Assembly (NCBI GenBank): GCA_029938605.1
Contig: JAOZUO010000001.1
Location: forward strand, 57,932 to 121,931
Reading direction: 5' to 3'
Source of the DNA: Deltaproteobacteria bacterium
GTDB taxonomy: Bacteria; Myxococcota_A; Polyangia; HGW-17; JAJRWW01
Length of the DNA: 64,000 bases
The notes under the pieces were generated by a model. It did not search any database, was not told where the DNA came from, and worked only from the letters and a program-made list of their open reading frames with translations. Shown piece after piece: positions 37,598 to 47,340 of the stretch. Each line of letters opens with the position of its first letter. The stretch's first letter is position 1. The translations under genes were made by a program, and so were the position numbers.

Positions 37598-39211
37598 TCA
37601 GCCTTGAACCGGCTTCTGAAGAACTCTCAGCATCTCCTCAATGCGTTGATAATGCTGCCTGATATCCGCAGGACAGGGGTCAGGTCGCTGCCGATCCAGC
37701 AGGTGGATCAGGCTCACCTCAGCGTCACTCTGCTGCTCGCGCATATGGTGGTGGCGCTCCTCACGGGCCCGGATCGCCTTCTCGAAGTCCGCCTCCTTCC
37801 CGTCCTTGTGCCTGAAAATCTCCTCCAACCGCGCCTCCAGGGTGGCGATCTGGAAGTCGAGGTCGACGCTCTGGGGCGAATCCACCGTGTGCTCCATCAG
37901 CCGGCTGCGTTCCATGCTCAAATCCACGACGGCGCTACGAACGCGGACCATGGACTCCCGCATGACCCCGTCGAGCTCCTTTAGCCGCTCCTCGGCGACG
38001 ACGATCTCCGTCTGGAGTCTGTCGGCCGACTCCTCGATCTGGGCCAAGCTGCCCAAAGTCTCTCGAAGCTGGGGCGGATCCAGCCTCATCTGTAGAAGAT
38101 ACGCACCGAGCTCCTTGCTCAGCTTCACCACCTGGGACCAGTACCACTCCTTCCGCACGACCTCGCCGTCGGCAGACTCAGGTAGGGCTGCGACGTGGCT
38201 GGGCATGGCGATGGTCACGTGCCCATCAGAGTCGTCAGCGCTTACGGTGGATTCGTCCCAGTCGTCCGCCACGTCATCGGCGGCGAGAGCGGCGAGCAGG
38301 TTCGGTACGATCTTCGTCTGTGCCTTCCTCATGGCCATCAGGTGAGGCTCGATGACCTTCAGGAGGTCCGCGGCGGCGTGGGGGCGGTCTTGGGAGCGCT
38401 TCCTCAGGCAGGCCAGGATGACCCGCTCCACATCAGACGGAATGGGCTCGGCCCCAGGGTCGAGGTGAGTGCTCGGAGGCGCCGGAGTGTCCCGCTGGTG
38501 TGCAATGAGCAGCTTGGGAATGGACTTGGCAATGAAAGGGAGCCGACCGGCCACCAGCTCGTAGCCCATGACCCCCAGGGAGTATATGTCTGTGTGGTGA
38601 TCCACGGCGTCGGGGTCACCGCGGGCCTGCTCCGGAGACATGTAGGCCGGCGTGCCGAAGATGTCTCCCTGCTTGGTAAGAGCGGTCATGTCGGCCTCGG
38701 CCATCATCTTGGCGAGGCCGAAGTCGAGGATCTTGACCAGATCGTTACCCACTGCGTCCCGGGCAAGCAGCGTATTCTCCGGCTTGAGGTCCCGGTGAAC
38801 GACTCCAAGCTTATGGGCCGCCCCTACGGCACGGCAGATCTGAGCCAGGATGGATAGGCCGCGCAACATGGGCATACGCCCGGGCGCGACCTCTAAGATC
38901 ACATCCTGAAGACTCGGACCATCGATGTACTCCATCACCAGGTAGAACTGGCCGCTTTTCGCGCGACCGAAATCGTTGATCACAACGATATTCGGATGGT
39001 TCAGCCGACTCGTAGCCTGCGCCTCCCGCCGGAAGCGCTCCACCAGCACGGGATCGGACTCGACGGCTTCGTGCAACACCTTGATGGCAAAACGACGCCC
39101 GAGGGCAGCGTGCTCGGCAACGTACACCTCACCCATGCCCCCCGAGCCCACGAGCTCAACGAGCTCGAAGCGACCGGCAAAAATGTGACCTATGAGTGAG
39201 CCTTTGGCCAT
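37598..39211 (-). CDS. Ser/Thr protein kinase with C-terminal coiled coil
   Basis: LVGSGGMGEVYVAEH, VVHRDLKPENTLL, DFGLAKMM, GTPAYMSPEQARG. Confidence 0.94.
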   Translation of the reverse strand: MAKGSLIGHIFAGRFELVELVGSGGMGEVYVAEHAALGRRFAIKVLHEAVESDPVLVERFRREAQATSRLNHPNIVVINDFGRAKSGQFYLVMEYIDGPSLQDVILEVAPGRMPMLRGLSILAQICRAVGAAHKLGVVHRDLKPENTLLARDAVGNDLVKILDFGLAKMMAEADMTALTKQGDIFGTPAYMSPEQARGDPDAVDHHTDIYSLGVMGYELVAGRLPFIAKSIPKLLIAHQRDTPAPPSTHLDPGAEPIPSDVERVILACLRKRSQDRPHAAADLLKVIEPHLMAMRKAQTKIVPNLLAALAADDVADDWDESTVSADDSDGHVTIAMPSHVAALPESADGEVVRKEWYWSQVVKLSKELGAYLLQMRLDPPQLRETLGSLAQIEESADRLQTEIVVAEERLKELDGVMRESMVRVRSAVVDLSMERSRLMEHTVDSPQSVDLDFQIATLEARLEEIFRHKDGKEADFEKAIRAREERHHHMREQQSDAEVSLIHLLDRQRPDPCPADIRQHYQRIEEMLRVLQKPVQG

Positions 39212-39595
39212 TTGTCCTTTGGGTCCTTAAGAGGGAGAATCCAGAGACATGTTTTTACCATTTCATGCGGCGATGTTCTACAGGAAGGTGAGCACAGGGC
39301 GCACTGCGAGATGGATTGTGAGATAATTCCCTACATGTCGAACTTTGAATCAGCGGGGTTGGGCGCTGGAGGTAGCTTTGTGGTGTGTGCCGTTCGATAG
39401 GCGCGCGTCGACCGCTGCTGCCTCTTGGGGGCCGATGGCGCCGACGCGCGCTTGCCCCCCCCAAAGGGAAGCAGAAGGACAAAGGCGCCACACGCATGAC
39501 AAAGAGACAAACGCAGAAAGACCGTAAAACGGACCTGTGGGCGTCCGATTGGTCGTTCCGACCGAACTCGCCGTCCCGGCGGCCGGTCCGTAAGC

Positions 39596-42500
39596 CTACT
39601 GGTAGCAGATCTTCTCGCCGAAGGTGAACCAGCCCTCGATGCAGGAGTAGCCGGAGCGACAGTCGGCTGAGGTCAGACACCGCTTCATGCAACCGCCGCG
39701 CAGCTCGTAGTCGCTCCAGAGCTTGATGCAGGCGCTGTCCACTGGGCAGTTGTCCAGCTCGACACTGCAGTCGGAGGTGCAGTAGCCCCCGGTGAACGAG
39801 GTGATGCACAGCGCCCCCTCGCAGTCGGTAGAGTCTACGCAAGCATCACCCACGCGTCCGTCAGCACCGTCGTTCTCACAGAACCCGGTCAGCTTGTTGC
39901 AGGTGCCGGTGGCGCACTGCCGGTCGTGATCGCAATCCGCTAAGCACAGGGTCCCCACGATGGTCTCCATGCACGCATAGCCCGACCGGCAGTGCACCTG
40001 GTGGGAACACTCCGGCCAACAGCGATGGCCAACAGTGCCGCCGAAATCCACGCATCGCGTCCCCGCGTCGTTACAAGGCGTGATGTCGCACCCCGCCTGG
40101 GCGCAGATGCCGCCCGGAACGCCTGAGCTCCCCTCGTTCAGGCAGCTGCCGTTGCGGCAGTCGGTGTCCGCGGTGCAGGCGTCACCGTCTCGTCCCCGCG
40201 CGGGAGCGGAGAGTGTCCCTCGGAAGTGGTGGAGCGTGTTCCCCACCACGTACACGTCGAAGGGCGACGACCCCCAGATGGCCACCAGGTAGTCTGCGGT
40301 GTCGCTCTGCACCGGCGCCCAGGACCAGCCGTCGTAACGCAGCACCGTCCCGGCATTCCCCACCACCCACACGTCGTAGGCCGAGGTCCCCCAGATGGCG
40401 GTGAGGTCCTCGCTGGTGCCCACCGACGCCGTGGACCACGACGCCCCGTCGTACCGGGCGACCACGCCGTCGTTGCAGGCCACCAGGATGTTGTCGGCGG
40501 AGCTGCCCCAGACGCCGCCACAGTTCACCCCCGGAACCTGATACATCATGGACCAAGAGCTGCCGTTGTAGTGCCGGATCCAACCGAAGGCGGTCACCGC
40601 GTAGACATCGTCGCTCGCTGTCCCCCAGAAGCTGTAGAAGGTGCTGGTGGTGTTCGTGGGCATGGTGGACCAGGAACTGCCGTCGTAGTGCCGGATCATC
40701 CCGTCGGAGCCACCAGCGAACACGTCGTCTGGCGCCGACCCCCACACGGCGCGCAGCCAGGAGCCGCTGGCCTGGCTCACCTGTGACCAGGAGGCGCCGT
40801 TATAGTGCCAAATTCGATCTTGACCGACCGCGTAAACGTCGTCCGACGAAAACCCGTAGATGGCTTCGAAGGTGGAGGAGGCTGACTGAGCCGACCAGCC
40901 GCGGCCGTCGTAGTGGTGCACGGTGCTGAGGTTCTGTACCGCCACGAAGACGTCGTCAGGCCCCGACCCCCAGACCGCCGCCGGGAAACCGGTCATGGTG
41001 GGGTGCTCCACGCCGAAACCGCGTCCACGGAAATGGAGGATCTCTCCCAGGCTGCCCACGGCGAAGACGTCGGCCGACGAACTCCCCCAGACAGAATAAA
41101 GTTCCTCCGTGCTGTTCGTGGTGACCCGGATCCAGCTGGTCCCGTCGTAGCGGAGCAGGGTCCCGTCCGCCCCTGCGGCGTAGACGTCGTTGTACCGTCC
41201 CCCCCAGATGGTGTAGAGTTCCTCGGTGGTCCCGGAGGTCATGGCGGACCACACGGATCCGTTGTAGTGCAGGATGGTCCCGTTGCGACCGACGGCGTAC
41301 ACGTCGGAGGGGCCCGTGCCCCAGACGTAGTTGAGCAGCTCCGACGTGGGCGTGGAGTGCTCGGCCCAGCCGGGGCCGCCAGAATTGTGCACGATCCGAC
41401 CGAGGCCGCCCACCACGAAGATGTCGCTGGCCGAGGATCCCCAGATGGCCCGATAGGCGGGCGGCGAGGGGATGGTGTCGATCTCGGTCCACGCGGTGCC
41501 GTCGTATCGCAGCACCTGCCCTTGGGCTGCGGCGTAGACGTTGGCCGACCCAGTCCCCCACAAGCCGTAGATGTACGTGCTGGTGGGCGAGGTCACCCCG
41601 CTCCAGCCATCCCCGTCGAAGTGCAGGATGGTGCCGGAGTCCCCCACCGCCCAGACGTTGGTGGACGACGACCCCCACACCGCGCGCAGTCGGTTCGTGG
41701 TGGGCGAGGTCATGGCCGTCCAGTCCTCCCCGTCGAAATGCAGGATGGTGCCGGAGTCCCCCACGCTGATCACGTTCTTGAAGGAGCTGCCCCACACCGA
41801 TCGGAGCTGGAGAGTGGTGCCCGAGGTCTCGAGCGACCACTCCGGCCGAAAGCACGCGTCGAGACTGCGGGAGCAGTCGTCCACGCACAGCAGCCCCCCC
41901 GCCGTGTAGTTCGAGAAGTCCCGGCAGGCCAGCCCCTGGAGATCGGCGCCGTCGCATTGCTCCGGTCCGTTCACCGCTGAGTCGCCGCAATATCCGACGC
42001 AGCCGGAGTCGTCGATGGCGTCGCAGCTCGCCGAGCAGTCGAGGGTCCCGGAGTAGAATCCGCGCGCGGTGCACGTCTCGACGCCGAAGTCCGAGCCGTC
42101 GCAGAGCTCGCTCCCATTGCGGGCGCCATCGCCGCACTTCCCGCTGCAGTCAGCAAAGCCGAACCGGCAGTTGGGCAGGCAGGAGAGCGTACCCAGGTAG
42201 TAGGGGTCCACGAGGGTGGTGCAGGTGAGTCCGTCGAGATCGGCTCCGTCGCAGTCCTCCGAGCCGGCCGGCCCGTTCTTCACGCCGTCGCCACAGTAGC
42301 CCGAGCACCCCGTCAAGTCGAAGCGGCAGGTGTCGCCACAGGCGAGCGTTCCCGGGTAGCGGCCGAGGCTCTCACAGGTCTCACCAGCCAGCTGGTTTTC
42401 GTCGCAGTCCTCGCCCCGCGCGCTGTCCAGGATGCCGTCACCACAACGCCCCGGCTGGCAGTCATCCCGGCACTCGGCGTTGGGATCGTTCGAATTCGCC

Positions 42501-43012
42501 GTTCCCTCGTCGCAGATCTCGAAGGGAGGGTTGACCACGCCGTCGCCGCAGGTCTCGATGGATTTGCAGTCGCCGCTGCACCCATCGCCGGAGGCGTTGT
42601 TCCCATCGTCGCACACCTCCTCGAACAGCGAATCCACCACGCCGTCGTTGCACCGTGGCAAGTAGCAGGTCGTGCGACAAACATTCGGCTCGGTGTCGGA
42701 GTTCTGGGCCGCCCCGTTGTCGCACTGCTCGAGAAGATCGACATAGCCGTCGCCGCACTGGCCCAGCACGCAGATTTCGTTGAGGCAGTGGTAGCCGCCC
42801 CGGCCCCCGAGCTCGCACAGCGTCCTGTCGGCTTGGCCCGCGCAGGGGATGAGCGCCTCGGGAGACACGCACATGAACGTCTGCCCCACCTGCTCACACA
42901 GCAAGCCCCGCGGGCAGACTATATTGGGGCCGCAGGACGTGCTCTCTGAGCCCACGCACGACATGCCGAGCGCTGTAACAAGCACCAGGGACGCGAGGAT
43001 GGCACGGCGCAT
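39596..43012 (-). CDS. Giant Cys-rich/propeller surface lipoprotein with Cys-rich C-terminal tip
   Basis: MRRAILASLVLVTALGMSCVGSESTSCGPNIVCPRGLLC; EECDDG-type repeats; propeller repeats; tip with CTADTDCRNGSC...CITSFTGGYCTSDCS. Confidence 0.82.
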   Translation of the reverse strand: MRRAILASLVLVTALGMSCVGSESTSCGPNIVCPRGLLCEQVGQTFMCVSPEALIPCAGQADRTLCELGGRGGYHCLNEICVLGQCGDGYVDLLEQCDNGAAQNSDTEPNVCRTTCYLPRCNDGVVDSLFEEVCDDGNNASGDGCSGDCKSIETCGDGVVNPPFEICDEGTANSNDPNAECRDDCQPGRCGDGILDSARGEDCDENQLAGETCESLGRYPGTLACGDTCRFDLTGCSGYCGDGVKNGPAGSEDCDGADLDGLTCTTLVDPYYLGTLSCLPNCRFGFADCSGKCGDGARNGSELCDGSDFGVETCTARGFYSGTLDCSASCDAIDDSGCVGYCGDSAVNGPEQCDGADLQGLACRDFSNYTAGGLLCVDDCSRSLDACFRPEWSLETSGTTLQLRSVWGSSFKNVISVGDSGTILHFDGEDWTAMTSPTTNRLRAVWGSSSTNVWAVGDSGTILHFDGDGWSGVTSPTSTYIYGLWGTGSANVYAAAQGQVLRYDGTAWTEIDTIPSPPAYRAIWGSSASDIFVVGGLGRIVHNSGGPGWAEHSTPTSELLNYVWGTGPSDVYAVGRNGTILHYNGSVWSAMTSGTTEELYTIWGGRYNDVYAAGADGTLLRYDGTSWIRVTTNSTEELYSVWGSSSADVFAVGSLGEILHFRGRGFGVEHPTMTGFPAAVWGSGPDDVFVAVQNLSTVHHYDGRGWSAQSASSTFEAIYGFSSDDVYAVGQDRIWHYNGASWSQVSQASGSWLRAVWGSAPDDVFAGGSDGMIRHYDGSSWSTMPTNTTSTFYSFWGTASDDVYAVTAFGWIRHYNGSSWSMMYQVPGVNCGGVWGSSADNILVACNDGVVARYDGASWSTASVGTSEDLTAIWGTSAYDVWVVGNAGTVLRYDGWSWAPVQSDTADYLVAIWGSSPFDVYVVGNTLHHFRGTLSAPARGRDGDACTADTDCRNGSCLNEGSSGVPGGICAQAGCDITPCNDAGTRCVDFGGTVGHRCWPECSHQVHCRSGYACMETIVGTLCLADCDHDRQCATGTCNKLTGFCENDGADGRVGDACVDSTDCEGALCITSFTGGYCTSDCSVELDNCPVDSACIKLWSDYELRGGCMKRCLTSADCRSGYSCIEGWFTFGEKICYQ

Positions 43013-43176
43013 CCCAGGGCGGATCGTGGTTGGCAAGCAATACACCGCAAAATACAAAGCTCTCGTCATGATGCCAAGTCCCCTCCGCCCAAACCGGACA
43101 GACCCCGACCTTACCATAGTCGCCGTCAAAAATTCCATTACCGTTCTGGGTAATGAGCACGTGAGCACTACACGAA

Positions 43177-43851
43177 CTACAGGGCGATATCCCGGTCCCG
43201 TTTGGACCGCGGGATACAAGTCGGCGGCCCCTTGCCCCGGCGCTGCAGTGTACGCATGCGCTCATCCGTAAGCCGCAGCCAAAAATTGGGATCCTCGAGT
43301 TGGCGCGCAGTGAGGGTGCGAAACGGCCCGACCCGTCGGTCCTTCGGATTCCGTAGAAACACGACGAACCGGCCTCGGCGACTGGCCAAAACCAAAGCCT
43401 GAGCCTCGGTGGGCAGCGCCTGGATCGTCATCCGAAATGACCCTTTTGACAGCTGATTGATCCTCGTAACGCCGAGGACACGAGCATGTTGCATCAGGAC
43501 CATGGACGCGAATCCGACCCCCGATGCAGCGGTAGTCAACAACAAGACGTCCACCCGATCGTCAGGCCGAATCCACCCAATGGGGGCCCCGGTCGACTCC
43601 ACCCGCAGACTCACCGCACGCCCCCCCGAGGGCAAAACACGACTCAGTCGCACCTGCGCGGTGTCCGACGCTATCCCCCCCGCCTGCGCCGAGGCGCTCA
43701 TGGGCCCGGTCTGAGGACTGTTCTGACCACCGCTCCGTATTCCGGAGGCGAGTCGAGCGCGACATTGGTCCTCGCACAGGGCGGCACACCCCTGCGCCAC
43801 CAGAGCCAGGGCGATCCATGACGCCAATATTCCCACCTGCCAGGTTCGCAT
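43177..43851 (-). CDS. CpaB/RcpC-like (Flp pilus assembly-type) lipoprotein
   Basis: Lipobox-like VAQGC; VRLSRVLPSGGRAVSLRVESTGAPIGWIRPDDRVDVLLLTT...VLMQHARVLGV resembles the CpaB core. Confidence 0.6.
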   Translation of the reverse strand: MRTWQVGILASWIALALVAQGCAALCEDQCRARLASGIRSGGQNSPQTGPMSASAQAGGIASDTAQVRLSRVLPSGGRAVSLRVESTGAPIGWIRPDDRVDVLLLTTAASGVGFASMVLMQHARVLGVTRINQLSKGSFRMTIQALPTEAQALVLASRRGRFVVFLRNPKDRRVGPFRTLTARQLEDPNFWLRLTDERMRTLQRRGKGPPTCIPRSKRDRDIAL

Positions 43852-43885
43852 CTCACCCTCAGTATCCCTTGTGCAATAGTCTTCG

Positions 43886-46800
43886 CTAGGGGGTCACCGT
43901 GAGAGCGCCCGCCTGCCCGGGGCTGTATTCCTCGCGGGCGTGAGCGCCATCCAGATCGCAGTAGAGCCATGACACGCCGCCATCGCGGGAGAAACGGAAG
44001 GCGTAGTCGTAGACGCCGGCCTGCGGCACGGTGAGCTCTGCCATGTACTCGTCGTCGTTCCCATAGCTCATGTTGTACTTCGCCCAGGACCAACGCCACG
44101 AAGAATCAAACCAGGGCTCGGTGCCCACGTCCCCGTAGCCCACCTCAGCGATGATGTTGACGCCCTGCCAGTCTCCGGGCGTAAGATCGGCCTGGTAGAC
44201 GCGGCCGAAGATCGGCTCCGAGGCGACCTGCGCCGACGTGTTGGTGGAGAGCGGATACTGGAGTGAGCACCAGTCGATGAGGCCATCTTCGCCTCCCGGG
44301 AGACGCCCCTGGAACCGGTGCACGGTTCCGGTGCTGTCCACAGCCATCATATGATCACGGGATGAGCCGTGGATGTACTGTAGAGAGCTCGTGGTGTGGG
44401 ATTCCATGAGGGACCAGGCCTCCCCATCCCACCAGATGATGGCGCCTCCGCTGCCCGCCGCGAAGACCTCCCCGGTGGAAGTAGCCCAAGCGTCGACCAG
44501 GCTTTCGGGTGTGGGCGAGATCATCTTCGTCCAGCTCGCACCGTCCCAGTGCACGATCGTGCCGGACCGGCCGAAGACCCACACATCATCAGGACCGGTT
44601 CCAGTGATGGCCTCGATATACTTTCCTTCAAAGGGCTCGGTGATCATGGTCCACTGGCTGCCGTCCCAGTGCCCCAGGCGACCGTACCAACCCCCGGTGT
44701 AGATATCGTCGGGACCACTGGCCCACACCGCCCAGAGGTAGGTGGGGCTGCCCGATCCCTTGTAGAGCAAGCTGAAGAGGTTCCAGTCGTGCCAGGAAGA
44801 GCCGTTCCAATACCACACGTGGGACCCGCCACCGGCGAGGTACACCTCGGAATCGGACCGCGCGAAGACATCCCGGATGTCTCCCGACACGCTGGAGACA
44901 ACGGACCAGCTCGCGCCATCGTAGTGCAGCAGGCTACCCACATCGCTGGCGTTTGCCGCCGCGTAGATGCTCGTCGGGGAGACCCCGGACATGGCGTAGA
45001 CGTGTTTGATGGTGGGCGAGGTCATGGTACTCCAGCTCGTGCCGTTCCAGCGGTAGAGGCCGCCGTTGTTCCCGCCGGCATGGGCTTCGCTATCCGAGGT
45101 CACCCAGACCGACTTCAAGGCCTCCGGGTACTGGGTGTCGACCTGCCAGCCCGATCCCTCTCCGCCGTAGTGCAGGATCTTGCCACCGCCACCGACAGCG
45201 TAGGCGTTGGACGGAGAGGCCCCCCAGATCCCCAGCAATGTAACACCTGTGGGATTGACGAAGGACCAATCGCTGCCGTTGTAGTTAAAAGTACGACCGT
45301 ACCGCCCCACGACAGTCACGTCAGCGGGCGTGGCACCCCACACTCCATAAGAGACCATGAAGGAGGCCAGAGACTTCGCCCGGGTCCACGAGGTTCCATC
45401 CCAGTGAAGGATGTTCTCATCCCCGCCCACGGCCCAGACGTCGTTCGGCCCGAAGCCCCAGAGGCCCCAAAGATCCTTGTACGCGGCCGGCATGGATTCG
45501 CCTACGCTCATGATCGTCCAGGTGGAGTCAGCGTAACGCAAAATGGTTTGGTTATCCCCGGCGGCAAAGACGTCGTCGCCCGATGAGCCCCACACGGCGC
45601 GTAACACCGTGGTGGTAGGCGACGTCATGGCCGTCCAGGCCGAGCCGTCCCAATGCAGGATTGTACCACCGACGCCCACGGCGAAGACGTTGTCGGGGGC
45701 TGCCGCCCAGACGTCAAAGAGCTCTTCGGCGGTCCCGGAGACCATGGGACTCCAGCTTTGTCCGTCATAGCGTAAAATCGTCCCCGCGGCGCCCGACACG
45801 AAAACATCCTCCGGGCCGGTACCGTGAATCGCTCTCAGGCTCTCGGTCGTATTGGACACCATGGCGGTCCAGGCGGTGCCGCCGTGATTGTGCAGGATCG
45901 TACCGTCGGCACCGACCGCGAAGATGCTCGTGGCCGAGACCCCCCAAACGTCCCAGAGACTCGATGTGGTCCCTGAAAAGCGGTTCTGCCAGCCCGGCGA
46001 GTAACAGCCGGAAAACAGGCGCCGGCAGTCCTGGCTACAGGCCAGGCGACCGGCCTCATAGCCGGGGAAATCGATGCACAGCACGCCCTGAATGTCTGCG
46101 CCGTCGCACTCTTCGGTACCGTTGACCAGACCATCGCCGCAGTACCCGGAGCAGCCTGCGGTGTCGACGGTGCCACACTGACCCGAGCAGGTGAGCGCAC
46201 CCGTGTAAAAGCCGTAGGTCGCGCAAGAGAGCCCACCGAAGTCCTGGTGGTCACAGGCCTCGGAGCCGTTCATTACGCCGTCACCGCAGGAACCGTCGCA
46301 CTGACCCAGGTTGAAGCGACAGTTGGACTGGCAGGTCAACGTACCGCCGTAGTACCCCTCCGTGGTGCAATCTCCGCCGTCCAGCTCCGAACCATCGCAC
46401 TCCTCCTCGCCGTTTACTATCCCGTCGCCACAATACCCACCGCACGCGCTGAGATCGAAGCGACAGGTCGGCAGGCAAGAGAGCGTGCCGGGGTGGTAGC
46501 CCTGGGTTTCACAGGTCTCGGCGTCGAGCTCCGTGCCATCGCACTGCTCACCCCGCCCATCGTCCAGGATCCCGTCCCCGCACCCGGCCAACACGCACCC
46601 CGGCCGGCAGACGGCGTTGGGTGCGATGGAGATGGCGGCGCCCTCGTCGCACTCCTCACCGGCATCCACATGACTGTCCCCGCAGGTCTCCTCCGAACAG
46701 GTAGGACTGCAGCCATCTCCGGGAGCGAGGTTCCCGTCATCGCAGAGCTCCCCGAGATCCGGGTCCACCACGCCGTCGCCGCAGCGGGGGAGCTGGCAGG

Positions 46801-47287
46801 TCTCGCGGCAGGCGTCGGGCGTCACCGAGGAGTTGGCAGCGCCGTCGTCGCACGCCTCCATGTTGGAAGGATCGATCACCCCGTCCCCACAGCGGGGGAG
46901 GCGACAGGTCGGGCGGCAGGCGTCGGGCTGGTCCGAGGAGTTGGCAGCGCCCTCATCGCATTCCTCGGTGGAGTCAGCCACCCCGTCCCCACAAACACCC
47001 GGAATACAGACCTCCTGGTCGCAGTGGAATCCACCGATCTCATTGACCGTGCACAGGGCGCCGTCCGGCTCACCAATGCAGCTCACCAGCTGCAGGGGCT
47101 GGACACAGAGATCATGCTTCGAGTCGCATTCGAAGCTGGGCGGACAGACCTGCGCCCCACACGGCGTACTCTTGGAACCGACACAGCCGCCCGACACGAG
47201 GACAGTCAGCAAAATGCCGATGGAGCACACAGCTCCCACAACCACCGATAGCTTTGTCTGAAAAGACATATTCTCTCCAATTCCCAT
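43886..47287 (-). CDS. Giant Cys-rich/propeller surface lipoprotein with C-terminal CBM-like tip
   Basis: MSFQTKLSVVVGAVCSIGILLTVLVSGGCVGSKSTPCG; tip GRVYQADLTPGDWQGVNIIAEVGYGDVGTEPWF...DDEYMAELTVPQAGVYDYAFRFSRDGGVSWLYCDLDGA. Confidence 0.83.
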   Translation of the reverse strand: MGIGENMSFQTKLSVVVGAVCSIGILLTVLVSGGCVGSKSTPCGAQVCPPSFECDSKHDLCVQPLQLVSCIGEPDGALCTVNEIGGFHCDQEVCIPGVCGDGVADSTEECDEGAANSSDQPDACRPTCRLPRCGDGVIDPSNMEACDDGAANSSVTPDACRETCQLPRCGDGVVDPDLGELCDDGNLAPGDGCSPTCSEETCGDSHVDAGEECDEGAAISIAPNAVCRPGCVLAGCGDGILDDGRGEQCDGTELDAETCETQGYHPGTLSCLPTCRFDLSACGGYCGDGIVNGEEECDGSELDGGDCTTEGYYGGTLTCQSNCRFNLGQCDGSCGDGVMNGSEACDHQDFGGLSCATYGFYTGALTCSGQCGTVDTAGCSGYCGDGLVNGTEECDGADIQGVLCIDFPGYEAGRLACSQDCRRLFSGCYSPGWQNRFSGTTSSLWDVWGVSATSIFAVGADGTILHNHGGTAWTAMVSNTTESLRAIHGTGPEDVFVSGAAGTILRYDGQSWSPMVSGTAEELFDVWAAAPDNVFAVGVGGTILHWDGSAWTAMTSPTTTVLRAVWGSSGDDVFAAGDNQTILRYADSTWTIMSVGESMPAAYKDLWGLWGFGPNDVWAVGGDENILHWDGTSWTRAKSLASFMVSYGVWGATPADVTVVGRYGRTFNYNGSDWSFVNPTGVTLLGIWGASPSNAYAVGGGGKILHYGGEGSGWQVDTQYPEALKSVWVTSDSEAHAGGNNGGLYRWNGTSWSTMTSPTIKHVYAMSGVSPTSIYAAANASDVGSLLHYDGASWSVVSSVSGDIRDVFARSDSEVYLAGGGSHVWYWNGSSWHDWNLFSLLYKGSGSPTYLWAVWASGPDDIYTGGWYGRLGHWDGSQWTMITEPFEGKYIEAITGTGPDDVWVFGRSGTIVHWDGASWTKMISPTPESLVDAWATSTGEVFAAGSGGAIIWWDGEAWSLMESHTTSSLQYIHGSSRDHMMAVDSTGTVHRFQGRLPGGEDGLIDWCSLQYPLSTNTSAQVASEPIFGRVYQADLTPGDWQGVNIIAEVGYGDVGTEPWFDSSWRWSWAKYNMSYGNDDEYMAELTVPQAGVYDYAFRFSRDGGVSWLYCDLDGAHAREEYSPGQAGALTVTP
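46730..47219. repeat. 490-bp near-identical block (copy in 50404-50893), one mismatch
   Basis: Constant 3674-bp offset; mismatch at 46756/50430 (Leu/Phe). Confidence 0.93.
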
Positions 47288-47340
47288 GATCCCGTCCTAT
47301 TCGGAAATACGACCAAGGCCAATCCCATGTGAATGAGTGT

